From the NCBI GenBank assembly GCA_000310025.1, contig FN649742.1:3019471-3083470 (forward strand): DNA of 64,000 bases. Direction: 5' to 3'. This stretch comes from Ectocarpus siliculosus (Eukaryota > Sar > Phaeophyceae > Ectocarpales > Ectocarpaceae). A model generated the notes under the pieces. The model had not been told where the DNA came from. It saw only the letters and a list, made by a program, of their open reading frames with translations, and made no database searches. Position numbers and translations under genes: made by a program. Below, piece after piece: positions 49,101-59,910 of the stretch (its first letter is position 1; the number at the start of each line of letters is the position of its first letter).

Positions 49101-52100
49101 CTCAAGAACATTGTAGAGGAGCAAACTCCTTCACAGCATCAACTGTTTTCACAATGCTCAACAGAAAATCAATGTCAGCGACGAGAACGCAACAACCACA
49201 GCCTGACCCCATCAAGGGATCACAAACACGTCGGTCATCGTGATACGTTGTTGTACCTGGCGTTCTTTGTTGGCGAGGAGCGAAAACTCGTCACGGACAT
49301 GAGCTCGCTTAGCCTTCTTCTCTGTGCTCTCGGGCGGTCGTTTCAGCTTCTCCTTCAGCGCCATTAGTGGGACCCCCCCCGGAAACTGAAGAAGTGAAGA
49401 TGACATCACTTCTTTTACAGAAAATGCAGGTTCGGTGGGAGAAGAGGAACCCCTAGTCTGCCTGACCACTGGACCAAGGTGTACGACGGTCCACTTGTCG
49501 TACCCAACCTTTTGCCGGATTAACGAAGGCCACAGCTCTGCGAAAAGATGTGGGGGGGGCGAGGGCGGTGTTGTTCTGGCGGGAACGTAGGCGCCAAGAC
49601 ATCCGTATGGGAAAGTAGCGGCAACACCAAAGAAGCAGAATCTATCGTGCCAAACCATAAAGCAAGCAGGAGCATGAGCATCTGCACATCCTACCCTCAG
49701 GTGTGGGCCAACAAGAGACCCAAGCACAAGAAAAAAAAGGATATACTTGGTGGGTCGTAACGAAGAAGAGCCAATCAAGAGGTACCCTGACTACACTCAC
49801 CGGCGCCACGTTTAGCCCACACCACCAATCCAGGGGTCGGTTTTTCAACTCGTCCCCCCCTGGCATATTCAGCCGACACCGTGTTCTCTCCTCCCGTACC
49901 GGCAGCGGTGGCAGCGGCGGCAACACCATTGTGCGCGCTCGCAGGTGATGGGGGTATTGTAGGCGGAGGCGGTGGGGCCGATTTAACTTCGGCGCCATCG
50001 GTGCTGCCGGCGATTGGATCGTGCACTGCGCTGGCGCGGGGCTCGCTCAATGGTGACGGCGGTAGCGGTGACATAGCAGAGTCGCTCTCCTCCTCCGTTG
50101 ACGACGACGTGTATCCCAGATCTAAAGCTTTCGCCTTGAAAACCCCAAGAGTACAGTAGCAGTACAGGCGGTAGTTTCGAGACGAAGACAGCGATGATTA
50201 CCACAACATACAGATAGCTTATTTGCTGGTAGCCATCCATCAAGGTTATAATCCTCGAAAACATCGGCCTCTTTTCACAGCTGCTACTACCGCTGCTTCT
50301 CTGCCTTGTCTTCACCTGCGCCTGTGCCAAACGTTTGGACGTAGCCGTCGCGGCATTCGCTGTTTTCAGCTGACGAGCCAGCGCCCCCGTGGTCATGCTG
50401 AGCGATCGCATGGCCGCCACGCGGTACCTGTTTCCTGCCCAACAACAACGACGACACCGACGAGCAACAATAAAGAGAGGAAGACAACAGTTCCGCGAAA
50501 GAAACGTAGCCGGAAATGAAAGTAGGTCAGACCCAACCCCTTCGAGACGACGGTGCTTTCTTACCCAGCGACAACGGTGTCAAGCGAGCGGTGTCTGATT
50601 CCGCATCAAGAATTGTATAGGCCAGACCGTCATATAGTAGTGCATGTAGGGGCGCGTCGATGCTTGCGTGCCCGCATACGCACAGACGGTGAAAGTGCGG
50701 GAAGCTTATAGTACAACGCACGAGGTGCATAAGGTAATACTATCTAGCCATGGGAACACACCTTACCGACCAACAGGCCTAAAGGGGAGGACAGGTTCCC
50801 TCCGAACACGATATTGTTCTCTCAATCATTTTTAGACTAAGTAACGGAAATTCGTCCATCCGAACTCCTGGTGAAGAGCTGTGTGCCGGCAACGAGGAAA
50901 TTGTGGAGATCTCCCAACGTCTGCCGAGCACGATTCCCTCTTGTATTACACAATCATTCAAACGATCGTGACAACTAAAAACCTCGTGAGAAAGTATGCA
51001 AAACCAAGAATAGCCGCACGTAAAAGCGAAGCGGTCTCACCAAAAGAAACGTCGAAATTCTATGTATTGTCAAACCGTTAGTCAAGTCAGGCCATTGTCC
51101 GATTCCAGAGCCAAGTTTGCCCGGAATTTCCAGGTTTGACTTTGGTTATCTTGTCATGATATAGCAACTCGACAGCTGTCGTCGGCGTTGCCTGTCTAAA
51201 TTTTTCCTTTTTTTTTCACGGGAAGCCGCAACAGCTTAGAGAGTAACACTCTCGAGCATGGGACACAGAAAGAACGAAGGAAGAAAATTGTTCTAGCAAG
51301 CCAATAATATCGGCATTGCTAGTTCCAAGCTCGCTTTCTTGTTTCTTATACGCAGGACACCTCATACGGTGCTATTTTTCAAGGATCCCTTTTTGGTTGG
51401 CCCTCCACAACCTTCCAGACCCAACAAAGATGTATGTGCACAACGAAGACCTTGGAACCATGGTGCCGACGATGACGAGCTACAAAAGAAGTAACAATGT
51501 ACACGCGACAGAACCCCAAAGAAAACTGGCGATGACAAGATACAATACAAGTAAACGCGAGGAAAAGCCTCAAGCAGTTCTCTCCGACGGGTTGACAGAA
51601 AACCTGACATAAGGTGGTCCTTTCACGACTGGGTTGGACCGGATGGGCTGGATGGGTCAGTTGAGTAGGTGTTGGTGGTCCGTCCTGATGGGCTCATATC
51701 TCGGTCGTGAGGTTGATAGAAGTCCGCAGGTAGACCAGCATGTACTCGTGGGATGCATACCAGGTAGGATCGCAGTCGTCAAAAGAGGTTGTAAGGCCGC
51801 CATGGAGGCAATTAATCGTGTTTGTGCCACCAACCCCTTGACCGCATCTACGTGACAAAGTAGTTACGGGACCCGCCGCCAACAATTTTGGTTGTCCACA
51901 TGCAATCCGTGTATCGGTCGACTGACGGTCATAGTTTTACATCAACTGCCCCTCACAAGAGGTCGTTAATTTTCGCTTATATTGGGGATGCCGTCTTAGA
52001 CTCCTTCCCCCCCCGTATCCTGAGATCTTACCAGAAGACGACAGGACGTCCTGGATGATACGCAAAACACTACTTCCGCGATCAGTCTTAGGTACCCAAC

Positions 52101-55100
52101 AGTAATATGGCTAGGCAAAAACAAGGCGGTGAAAGGGAGCATCTCTCAACACCTTCTTCTTGATCCACAAAGGTGACGTTGGGCATTAGTGCCTCCCCGA
52201 CCCTCAGACGCCCGACTTATCAAGCAAATATCACGAGCCTACCACCGCACGTGGGTCAGACTCTCCACGGTACTTTCTATCGGTAGCTTCATGCTGCGAG
52301 TATCCCGGTCTTGGTCGAGGTGGAACGGTATTCACACGATGGCGGGCACGCTGCTGAGACTGCCGAATAATGTTGTACTCTTGGCCTAAGATAATTCAAT
52401 GTAAGTATTGAATTTTGGATGAGGCCTCCACCTCCGGCCTGTGGTCCCACCCATACTTTCTTTGTCGTGTTTTCCCCTTGGCCACTGACCTGGAGCTTGG
52501 TTGAGTCACCCGAACTTTTGTGTATTTTACCCGGAATTTCCAGGTTTGACTTTGTTTATCTTGTCATCAAGTATAAATGACTTCAAGTCAAGCAACACAA
52601 GCAATCTTACCGTCTCTATGATGATAATCACATGACGTCATGTACATCCACAAAGCGTACTTCTCAGGTTGGGGGCTTCTCACGGTCGGGGATGGGATGC
52701 CATACCTGTAGATATCAGTACATCGTAAAAATAAGGAGCAAAAGGTTCGGTGCACAAATACACCTCTGCGTGGCGCGACATCAGTCAGTGGCCATCGAGG
52801 CAGACAACTTCAAAGTGCGTACCTGTGCTCGTTCGTTCAAAAATTGTCAACTGTGAAAATTAGTGACCCGTGTTCCCTTTGCTGTCTAAAACGTTGGCGT
52901 TTCGACAACAGGGCGTTCGTTTGGAAGTAACAGGCGGCGGGGCTGGGTACGGCTTCCCAATGCTGTTCCCAGACTGGCAACGAAGCAACGATACCACACG
53001 CACAGTTCGTCCTGCGAAGAGCGCGCCCCTCCCCCGTCTAAAATCCAAACCGGCGAAACTTTCTAGTCACTCCCGGGGTCGACGTGCGTCACCGTTCACA
53101 GCTATCCTTCATGCTACATAGTCAAGAGAGGACTAGCAGGCAACATCGACAAATACCCAAACTACATACGCTAAGGTCGACATGCTACAGCAACAGCAGT
53201 GCCACGTTATTAATCCCCTGTCCGCCCCCAGCATGCCACCGATACCGGGCCACTTCAACCCAACGATGCTTACCTAACGGGCAAGTTTTTTCCGTGCTCG
53301 TCTACCAAGGGAAGATATTTCAGCTGCTTGGACATCCCGACGAGAGGAGAAAAGTGGCCAGCCCTACCGACAACGGGGCAGGTGTAAGCCACCGCAATCG
53401 CTGACTTGTAGCACTTGTCTTGGTGCTGCAAAGTCGGGAGGTAGATCCTGCCAGTTTTGATGTGGGGGTCGGGGGCAGGAAACTTGATGCTCAAAAGCGT
53501 TGTTTGAAGGAGGGGGGCGAATGTACATCTATTGATACCTTCAAGAGGTAGTTCATGACATTCAACCTGGTTCTGCACCTTTTGGTCTCGGTTGCAATTT
53601 TCTTCGGTTTTCGTGCCGGCAAGGAACCGCGGACCTCGCGCCTGTTTCTCGGCACGGAACACTGACGTGCGGTGAGGGTTGCGAGGTTGACATTCAACGA
53701 AGAGGCAAAAACGAACAAGACCAAAAAAAAGCTCGTTTTTCGTACACCCCCGCGCACGCTCACGCTTGGAGGATACATGGAGGTGTACTTATTTAGACGT
53801 TGACCACGTATCCTCCAAGCGTGAGCGTGCGCGGGGGTGTACGAAAAACGAGCTTTTTTATGGTCTTGTTCGTTTTTGCCTCTTCGTTGAATGTCAACCT
53901 CGCAACCCTCACCGCACGTCAGTGTGTCGTGCCGAGACTTCTTGTAAAGAGGCGCGAGGTCCGCAGTTCCTCCTCCTGGGCAGGCGCGGTGTTGTTATTT
54001 CCTCCACCCGGCCACGCGGCAAGGGGTGTCGTCTTCTTTCACCTCTCACCCCCCTCGCCTCCCCCTCCCTGCTCGAACCAAATGGCGAGAATGTTAACTA
54101 TCTCTCACTTACCCGGGCATGTCAGACGGAACAAACGCCTCGCTGTTGTTGGCACCGTAAACATATGTTTCCCCGTAGACCACTATCGGGCGTCGTAGGA
54201 CGTGGGCGAACACGAAGACGTGGAAAGAGGAGAGGTGGGCTGACGGCGTCTTGACTGCCTCCATGAGCATGCGCCATTCCGCCTGCAACTGCTCGAGGAA
54301 AGGGTAGCGGTAACGTGTCCGGTTAGCGTAAGGGAGACAGCTTGGTTTGTATCACTACCAAGTTCAATGTGGAGGGTTTCTGTCTACTGGCTGACACGCC
54401 ACCCCCTCACAATGGTAACACCCCCCAATGTGATAGATTGGCATTTCTCCAGAAAATGTAACCGCTGACCTCGCCGGCTGTCATTTTGATGGAGGCGCTT
54501 CCTCCGGCCGCCTCGTTTACCCGCTTTTGCTCCTTGCACCAAACGGAAAACAAGATAGCCTCGCTGGGCCTGTCCTGGAAGACTTCCTTCAACAACGACC
54601 GTAGTACCTGGTACAGCGGACGGAGGGAATTCAGGAGAGATTGACGAGGTGTAGGCCTCCTACATAGCACGCAAAGCCACACAGACGCGGGCCCGCAACA
54701 AGCTTCCTGGCACAGGAAGCCATGCACAGGAAGCCATGGCGTGACGTGACAAGCGAAAGTAGGCTTGTAGAGTAGAATGGGGAAAGGTGCCAACACCTGT
54801 TGTCTCTCGGTAGGTGGGCGTAGTCAAACGGTCTCCCAACTGAGACAAACAACGGATGATCAGTTCTCCATTCCCTCTCCGCACATCTCGATGAACACAC
54901 CGCTCACCAGCGTGTTGTCTCCATGGCCCCACAGCGACAGTGAAACAGCGTGAGGCAGACAGTTCCCATCTCCCTTTGCCCTCATCGCGAACAGCCTTGT
55001 CTTCAAAGGGCGGAGCCCTCTGTACGCGCGTGGGTCGGCCCGGAGCGAGGGGCTACGGTTGGGACAAAACAAAGCGGTGTTCCTCTCTTGCGAGCGCCAC

Positions 55101-55603
55101 AACTCGTGAGCACCGAGTCAAGCCGAACAAGGGCACGGAAAAACACCCGCACCTTGTTAGAGGCTCAGAGCCGGGCGGCGACCAGTCGATTTGCTTCAAC
55201 AGCCGTCTGTTGACCTCCTCGTCCAGCGGCAAGAACTCGCGGGTTCCAGCGTCCACCACAGGCAGCTGAAAGGTGCTCTGCGATTTCAAACGTATGGCCG
55301 AAGACGGAACAGAGGCGCGCAAAAAATCTTGGACGTAATCTGCGGCACACCTACCTTGGCTGAGGACATACCCCACGGCCGGAGCAGGCTGAGATGGGTT
55401 TTGTCACGACGGAACGGGCCGTGCATCTCTGGGTTTAATGAGGATTGAAGTAGTGCTACGTGAGAAAACAACTCTATCGTCAGACTCACCTGTGCCATCC
55501 CTTTAGGGATCAGCAGCTGTAAGATCAGGGGGCTGGTCGGCGGTTTCGCCTCCTTAGCTTTCTTCATCTGGTCTAGTATCGGCTGCTTGGTTTCGAGGAC
55601 CAT
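46153..55603 (-). CDS. OTU-domain deubiquitinase, A20/TRABID-like, with long disordered basic tail (13 exons, 952 aa)
   Basis: Minus-strand exons: 55603-55490, 55277-55153, 55019-54908, 54607-54470, 54288-54113, 53447-53274, 50594-50565, 50427-50316, 50134-49801, 49468-49257, 48090-47950, 47651-47470, 47161-46153. Phases close throughout. The first 280 residues are an OTU cysteine protease: GDGNCLPHA with catalytic Cys at about 100, SLWG, FAHVLRRPIVVYG (about 191-202) and GHFSPLV with catalytic His at about 253. This layout is that of the A20/TRABID (ZRANB1)/VCPIP1 branch, which removes ubiquitin chains; chain preference cannot be told. Residues about 328-438 are Pro/Ala-rich. About 510-616 form a compact unrecognised segment (VLQLAIDHAVHL ... 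VYQEVENWI), and 617-952 are Ser/Thr then Lys/Arg-rich with nuclear-signal-like KRR and an acidic FESDDEEE. Exon 7 (30 nt) and the acceptor of the last exon are the least certain, and 280-952 could belong partly to another gene. Confidence 0.8.
48636..48756 (-). mobile_element. Short retroelement fragment with C-run 3' end
   Basis: On the minus strand the fragment reads GATGATCGATCCTGTGGGAA, then CAATGCTCCGTCC, a short stem, GTCTAACCGCTAAGGCGTGA and ends in a C-run (plus-strand G-run at about 48648-48663). It matches the last 85 bases of the LINE at 55800-55885 and, less closely, the ends of the copies at 27140 and 27720. It lies in the OTU-gene intron between exons 10 and 11. Confidence 0.6.
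51121..52567. repeat. Pair of 37-bp direct repeats in an OTU-gene intron
   Basis: CCGGAATTTCCAGGTTTGAC followed by TTTGGTTATCTTGTCAT occurs at 51121-51157 and again, with one mismatch, at 52531-52567. Both are in the 2.7-kb intron 50595-53273. The sequence between them has no recognised coding capacity; they may be remnants of a small element. Confidence 0.55.
53620..53975. repeat. Long near-perfect inverted repeat (hairpin-forming), 31-bp loop
   Basis: The left arm 53620-53776 and right arm 53808-53975 are reverse complements. The inner 120 or so bases have only a few mismatches (for example GCTTGGAGGATAC at the loop side), with indels towards the outer ends. The loop is 53777-53807. The element lies wholly in the OTU-gene intron between exons 5 and 6. 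Foldback transposon or local inverted duplication; the high identity suggests a young age. An assembly artefact cannot be ruled out from sequence alone. Confidence 0.8.
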
Positions 55604-55799
55604 CTTCTCCCTCACCTCCACCCACCACGCCCGACGCCCAAGAACAGAATCAATGATGCATAGGTCATGAAGAACAGCGAAAAGGTGGCATTTAGTACAC
55701 AAGGGCGGAGACAAGCACGACAACAAACTTTTGTCAAAAAGAAATTGAAGCTGACAATAGCAAGGGATGAACACATGTATTTCGCGCGCGGGGAAAGGT

Positions 55800-57384
55800 G
55801 GGGGGGGGGCGTACACATGTTTTGAATGCCTCAGTTGTTAGAGGTTAGGAGACGGAGCATTGTTGCCACAGGACCGATCATCGATGGTCAATCGTTCCTT
55901 CCTACTTTGCCAAAAGGTGGCTAAAAACATATTCCCTATCCTACGTATCCTATCGGCATCATTTCCGGCATCTTCAGCCCACTTGTAAATGTCTCCAGTC
56001 CTAAATTTGACCTCCAGCTTCTTCCTTGCACCCATTGGTCCATACTGTACGTACTCCTTGAACATTCCGTATACTTCTAGACCCCCCTTTTCCATAGTTT
56101 CTTTCAGTAGATTCCATTCTTCTCTCTCGGTAACAGCAACTGATGTGTCTCTCCTGAACCCCTCTAGGCTTTCAGTTTTCAAACTACGTATCAGATTCGT
56201 CAATTTCGAACCCCGTCCATATTTTCTTCACATCATCAGCCCACTCTGTGGGTTGTCTACCCCTTGTCTTGTTTTGCCACTCGTCCTCCCAAACTATTTG
56301 CGGCAACCCTTCATCTCCTATATCGTGCACACGACACTGCCATTCTATCTTCCTTGCGTCTCTTCCGTTTCATATTGTAGGGATTGGATCCCACTTTTGC
56401 CCCTACTGCTTTATAATCGTGACCTGCTGCATTACTGGTGCGCTTGGAGCATCCTAGGATCGTTTTGACTGTTCATCTATGCCACCTCGAGCTCTTTTCT
56501 AGTTTCCTCCCCATACTTCTCCGGTGTACTCAAGCGGCGGGACGATTACGCTCTTCAAAATTGTCAATTTGATGTATTTACCCTGGTGCCGGTTTGCGAG
56601 TAGTGGGTGCAATTTCCCTGCTAGCTCTTTACCCTTTTCCGCTTCTCTAATCATGCGTGCATTCCATGTGCAGTTTTTCGCGGTCTCTACTCCGAGATGT
56701 GTCTACTGGTCCAAGCTTACGTAACGCTTTCTATCGTGTTCAATAGTGTGATCCCCCTACAGTTTCCAGGGTCAGTCTTATCTCCGTTCTCAAATAAGTT
56801 CACAACCACCCCTCCCCTCCATCTACTCGCTGTATTCCTTGTCCACACCCAATTGTGCAGCAGCACCATCATCCGGACCACCCCTTTCCACCCAAGCTTT
56901 GTAAATCGGTCAACTATCCCATACGCCCCTGCTGCTTTATGACACTGCAGGTTGTTCACATAACTCTCAATCTCGTTCTCAGTGCATTCCTCCTCTAGCT
57001 CTACGTCTAAGTGCCCAACCTCTGCCTTCGATGCCTCTTCTTCTCCCGGGGCCCATGTGTCCATCTTTCCCTAGAAAAATTGGTCAAACGCTTAATTTTC
57101 CGACGGTACTCCAAGTCCCCTATATCGTCCTATCAGTTCCTCCCTCTTTCCCTTCTCACTGCTGACGAGTCTACCGTCCACATCTCGCATTGTTGCTACC
57201 GCTGTATCACGGCCTCGCGCACTCTGCTTACCATGCCACAAATCCCTTGCCGTATCTGCTTCAAGTTTCTCTCCAGGCCTCCCTTGCCTTCTGCACTGTT
57301 TCATCCCAATGCATTTCTTCTTCTTGCTAATCTTTTCACCTGTCTGTTTTCTCTTGATCCTAACTTTTTCCAACCCCCCTTACG
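55800..57384 (-). mobile_element. LINE (non-LTR retrotransposon) remnant, 3' part, internally deleted
   Basis: Minus-strand pieces in order: 57373-57092 (with ATMRDVDGRLVSS and ELIGRYRGLG, typical of the region before the RT), 57064-56717 (reverse transcriptase fingers, with WRGGVVVNLFENGDKTDPGN and CRGITLL), about 56700-56500 (post-palm segment, THLGVE ... CTWNARM ... ILKSVIVPPLEYTGEVW), and 56203-55838 (C-terminal part). The palm with the catalytic YxDD box is missing between 56717 and 56700, so this copy is internally deleted and also broken by stops and frameshifts between the pieces. The 3' end is a C-run on the minus strand (plus-strand G-run 55800-55809). No endonuclease domain is seen on this side of the insertion at 57385. 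Confidence 0.8.
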
Positions 57385-58047
57385 CCGTTTTTTATGGGAG
57401 CATAAGTTGCGGCAAAAGTTAACTTTTGGTCGGGAACTTTAGTCGAAAAGACTTTTGTCACAAGCTCACTATCGGGCGAAGAAATTTTTCATCACGGGGC
57501 TGGTGGAATGCGAAGGTGTGATCATTTATTGTTCGTTCAGTAACGGCGAGAAGCAGGCACACCCCTTCATACCACACCGCGAACAGACCAGAGCGAGCAA
57601 CAAAAGCTGGGGAAACGAGTTTGTCGTATAAAACCTGGCTTGTGCGTTCCAATCGAAGCTCGGAAGACCTTAGACTCTACTATCTATAGTCTACGTGTCC
57701 TACACAGGTGCCGCCATCACGGACAATTCCAACTCGTCGTTCGTTGGGTCGTTCATCTGTCGCGTGGATCGTGCGCGCGTGTGTGGTGGGAGAAGGTCTA
57801 CGTGTGTGGTAGGGGCAGGTGCTTGACGTGGATTGGCGGAAGTCTCGCCGCGGAACTTTTGTTCGACACATTTATCTCGAGAAACAATTGCAAAATCTTG
57901 CTCCAGATCGCGCGATTACTGTCAATAGCAAACGTTTCCAAACTTTTCGCGCAACTTTTTGTTCCCATAATAGAGTCCATGAGAAAAGTTGCCAGAAAAA
58001 AATGCAAACTTTAACTTTTCTCGCAACTTTGCACTCTCATAAAAAGC
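57385..58047. mobile_element. DNA transposon remnant with terminal inverted repeats, inserted in the LINE
   Basis: The left end reads TTTTTTATGGGAGCATAAGT followed by TGCGGCAAAAGTTAAC. The right end, reversed, reads CTTTTTATGAGAGTGCAAAG followed by TTGCGAGAAAAGTTAA, giving inverted ends of about 38 bp with several mismatches. The 663-bp interior shows no transposase. LINE-like sequence lies on both sides, so this element is the younger insertion. Confidence 0.65.
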
Positions 58048-58230
58048 AGTGTTGGACTCATCACTCAAGTTTGTCTAAAGACTTCTCCATGTTCCACTCT
58101 TTCCTCTTTCAGCTCGTAATCCTACCAATTCGTCGATACATTCTTCAACGCTGCTCATCAATTTCCTGAGCTGCACTACCAGCCAGTCCCTTTCTGAATT
58201 CAACACGTGCCCCCTCGCCTTCCAAACGCT
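58048..58230 (-). mobile_element. LINE remnant, upstream part beyond the insertion
   Basis: A minus-strand open stretch contains VWKARGHVLNSERDWLVVQL and SSVEECIDELVGLRAERGKS. The helical, charged composition and position suit the linker part of the LINE protein upstream of the 57373-57092 piece, on the far side of the inserted DNA element. Assignment is by position and composition only. Confidence 0.5.
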
Positions 58231-58320
58231 CTACTCTCCAATGGAATACTTTTTCCTAGTTCGGTCGGTGACTACCCTTGAGAGGAAGTGGTCAGTTGAG
58301 TCTAAATCTATCGCACTTAC

Positions 58321-59910
58321 ATGATGTTTTGCGCGCGGAGGGGGGTGCGGAAGGTGATTGGGGGATTGACATGTTCAGCCTCGAGGGGCGGGGGGAGGCG
58401 TCTCGTTCGTAACCTCATTCGCCACCACATGACACCCCAAAATGTTGTGCATATGCAAGTGACGCGGAAACGAGGACTGCCAAACCACCTACCACGCAAC
58501 GGTGTAGAAAGGAAATGTATTAAAGACTCAAGACGACGGTTGCACTCACTTTGTCCGCGTCGCGCTCGTCGTCGTCGTGCATCGAGAACATTCTTGGGGG
58601 CGTTGGTGAAGGGGGAAGTGCATCAAGGGACGTGCAGACAAAGGGGGTGGGTTACTAAAACGGGGAGGCGTTCACAACAGGGTGGCGAATTGCGGGTGGA
58701 AACGTTGGCGTTCCTCCCTTTCGGATAGCAAGACCTTGAGATATTGATTCTCCAAAGTCATGTCGTGAAAGGGGCTCGAAGCCTTGTGGCGAGGTATTTC
58801 ATGCGAAACCCACCGTGGTAGTCTTCACGCCACAAAAGCAGCTTAACACATTTCCTTAGTGGTTCCTCTCTCTTGCTCAAGGACCCCATGAAGGAGCACT
58901 CACATGCCATTGTCTTCCGGTCCACCCAGCATGTAGCCCACGCACCGGCCGACTTGGTTCGCAGGGTTTCGAATCAATCCAACGGTTTTCTCACCACCGA
59001 TGCCATCGCCTTCTGTCCTGCCTCCAATAATCCCGACTTCGTCGCGTCCCGTTCGTCCCAATTTTCGAGCCATGCCACCGCCCCAGGTACGAGTTGGATC
59101 CGGTGGCCCGTCGGAAGGTGGCGTTACGGTTGCGTCAGGACGGGTCATGAGTGGAGGACGGATCACGAATGGTGCAGTAGCGGGGGCGGCGGCGGTAGTA
59201 GCAGTGGACGCGGCAGAAGTGGCCGCGGCAGCAGCGGTAGCGGCCGCGGCGGCAGCGGCTGCAGCAGTGGTGGCAATGGCGGTAGCTGTAGCGGCGGCGG
59301 CGGTAGCGACGGCAGCGGTAGAAGCAGCAGCGGCGGGGGCACCACCACTGCGTTGGCTTGGTTGGCGCTGCTGTCGGCAGAGGGCCGAGGCCGCACCATC
59401 GTTGATGGCGCATTGCGCCTCTGCTTGGCTGTGAGGGTCCAGGTGCGAACCATCACCGACACAAGCAAACGTTAGGGAGTGGCGGAGGTTTAGCACGATA
59501 TCGGCGTCGGGCGGAGTCCTTAAGACGTTCGACGCCTTCCTAGATTACCCACAAGTTGCTCAGCGCGATCAACCTTAGAGATTAGACCCTCCAGATATAT
59601 GGTAGACAAGAATGTGGATCAGAGCAGGGTGCCTCAACGATCAAAGCTCCCTAATTCTACTCTACGGTACGTCGTGCCCACCTCTCAGAAATTGTATCGT
59701 TCACCGCAATCGCAATAGGGAGGCTGGGAATAAAGAGATTCCTTCCGTCGACATGGTTAGGAGAGTGTACCATGACATCAACTTCCTCAGATTCTGCGGC
59801 CTGGCCACTTCTGCAATCGGTAAGCGTTGCGAGGGCGAAAGAGGGAGGTTCAAAGCGGGGGAGGTGGCGTAGGGCGGGACGGGTGGGCCAAGCGGTTGCG
59901 CGATTGACAT
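58321..59910 (-). CDS. Unknown protein with poly-Ala stretch, partial gene model
   Basis: Minus-strand exons 59910-59771, 59428-58904, 58822-58676, 58592-58550 and 58379-58321 join in phase. Strong donors (GTGAGTGC at 58903, GTAAGTG at 58320) support them. The model starts at ATG 59910, but this may be an internal acceptor because other coding-like sequence (MKTAFQMSTSLAVLHDYPGG) lies at about 60120-60290. The last donor shows that the gene continues left, into or past the LINE. Features: a Pro-rich start, a long poly-Ala run (59170-59340), a Gly/Arg/Ile-rich region (GMARKLGRTG; GYMLGGPEDNG), a helical segment (MTLENQYLKVLLSEREERQR), an acidic DDDERDAD, then VNPPITFRTPLRAQ. No known domain was recognised. 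Roughly 300 residues are covered. Confidence 0.55.

Noticed and set aside
58900-59475. Plus-strand frames of 144-200 codons with poly-Ala or Gly/Ser runs
   Set aside because: Mirror of the GCN-repeat exon on the minus strand, which alone has matching splice sites and phase.
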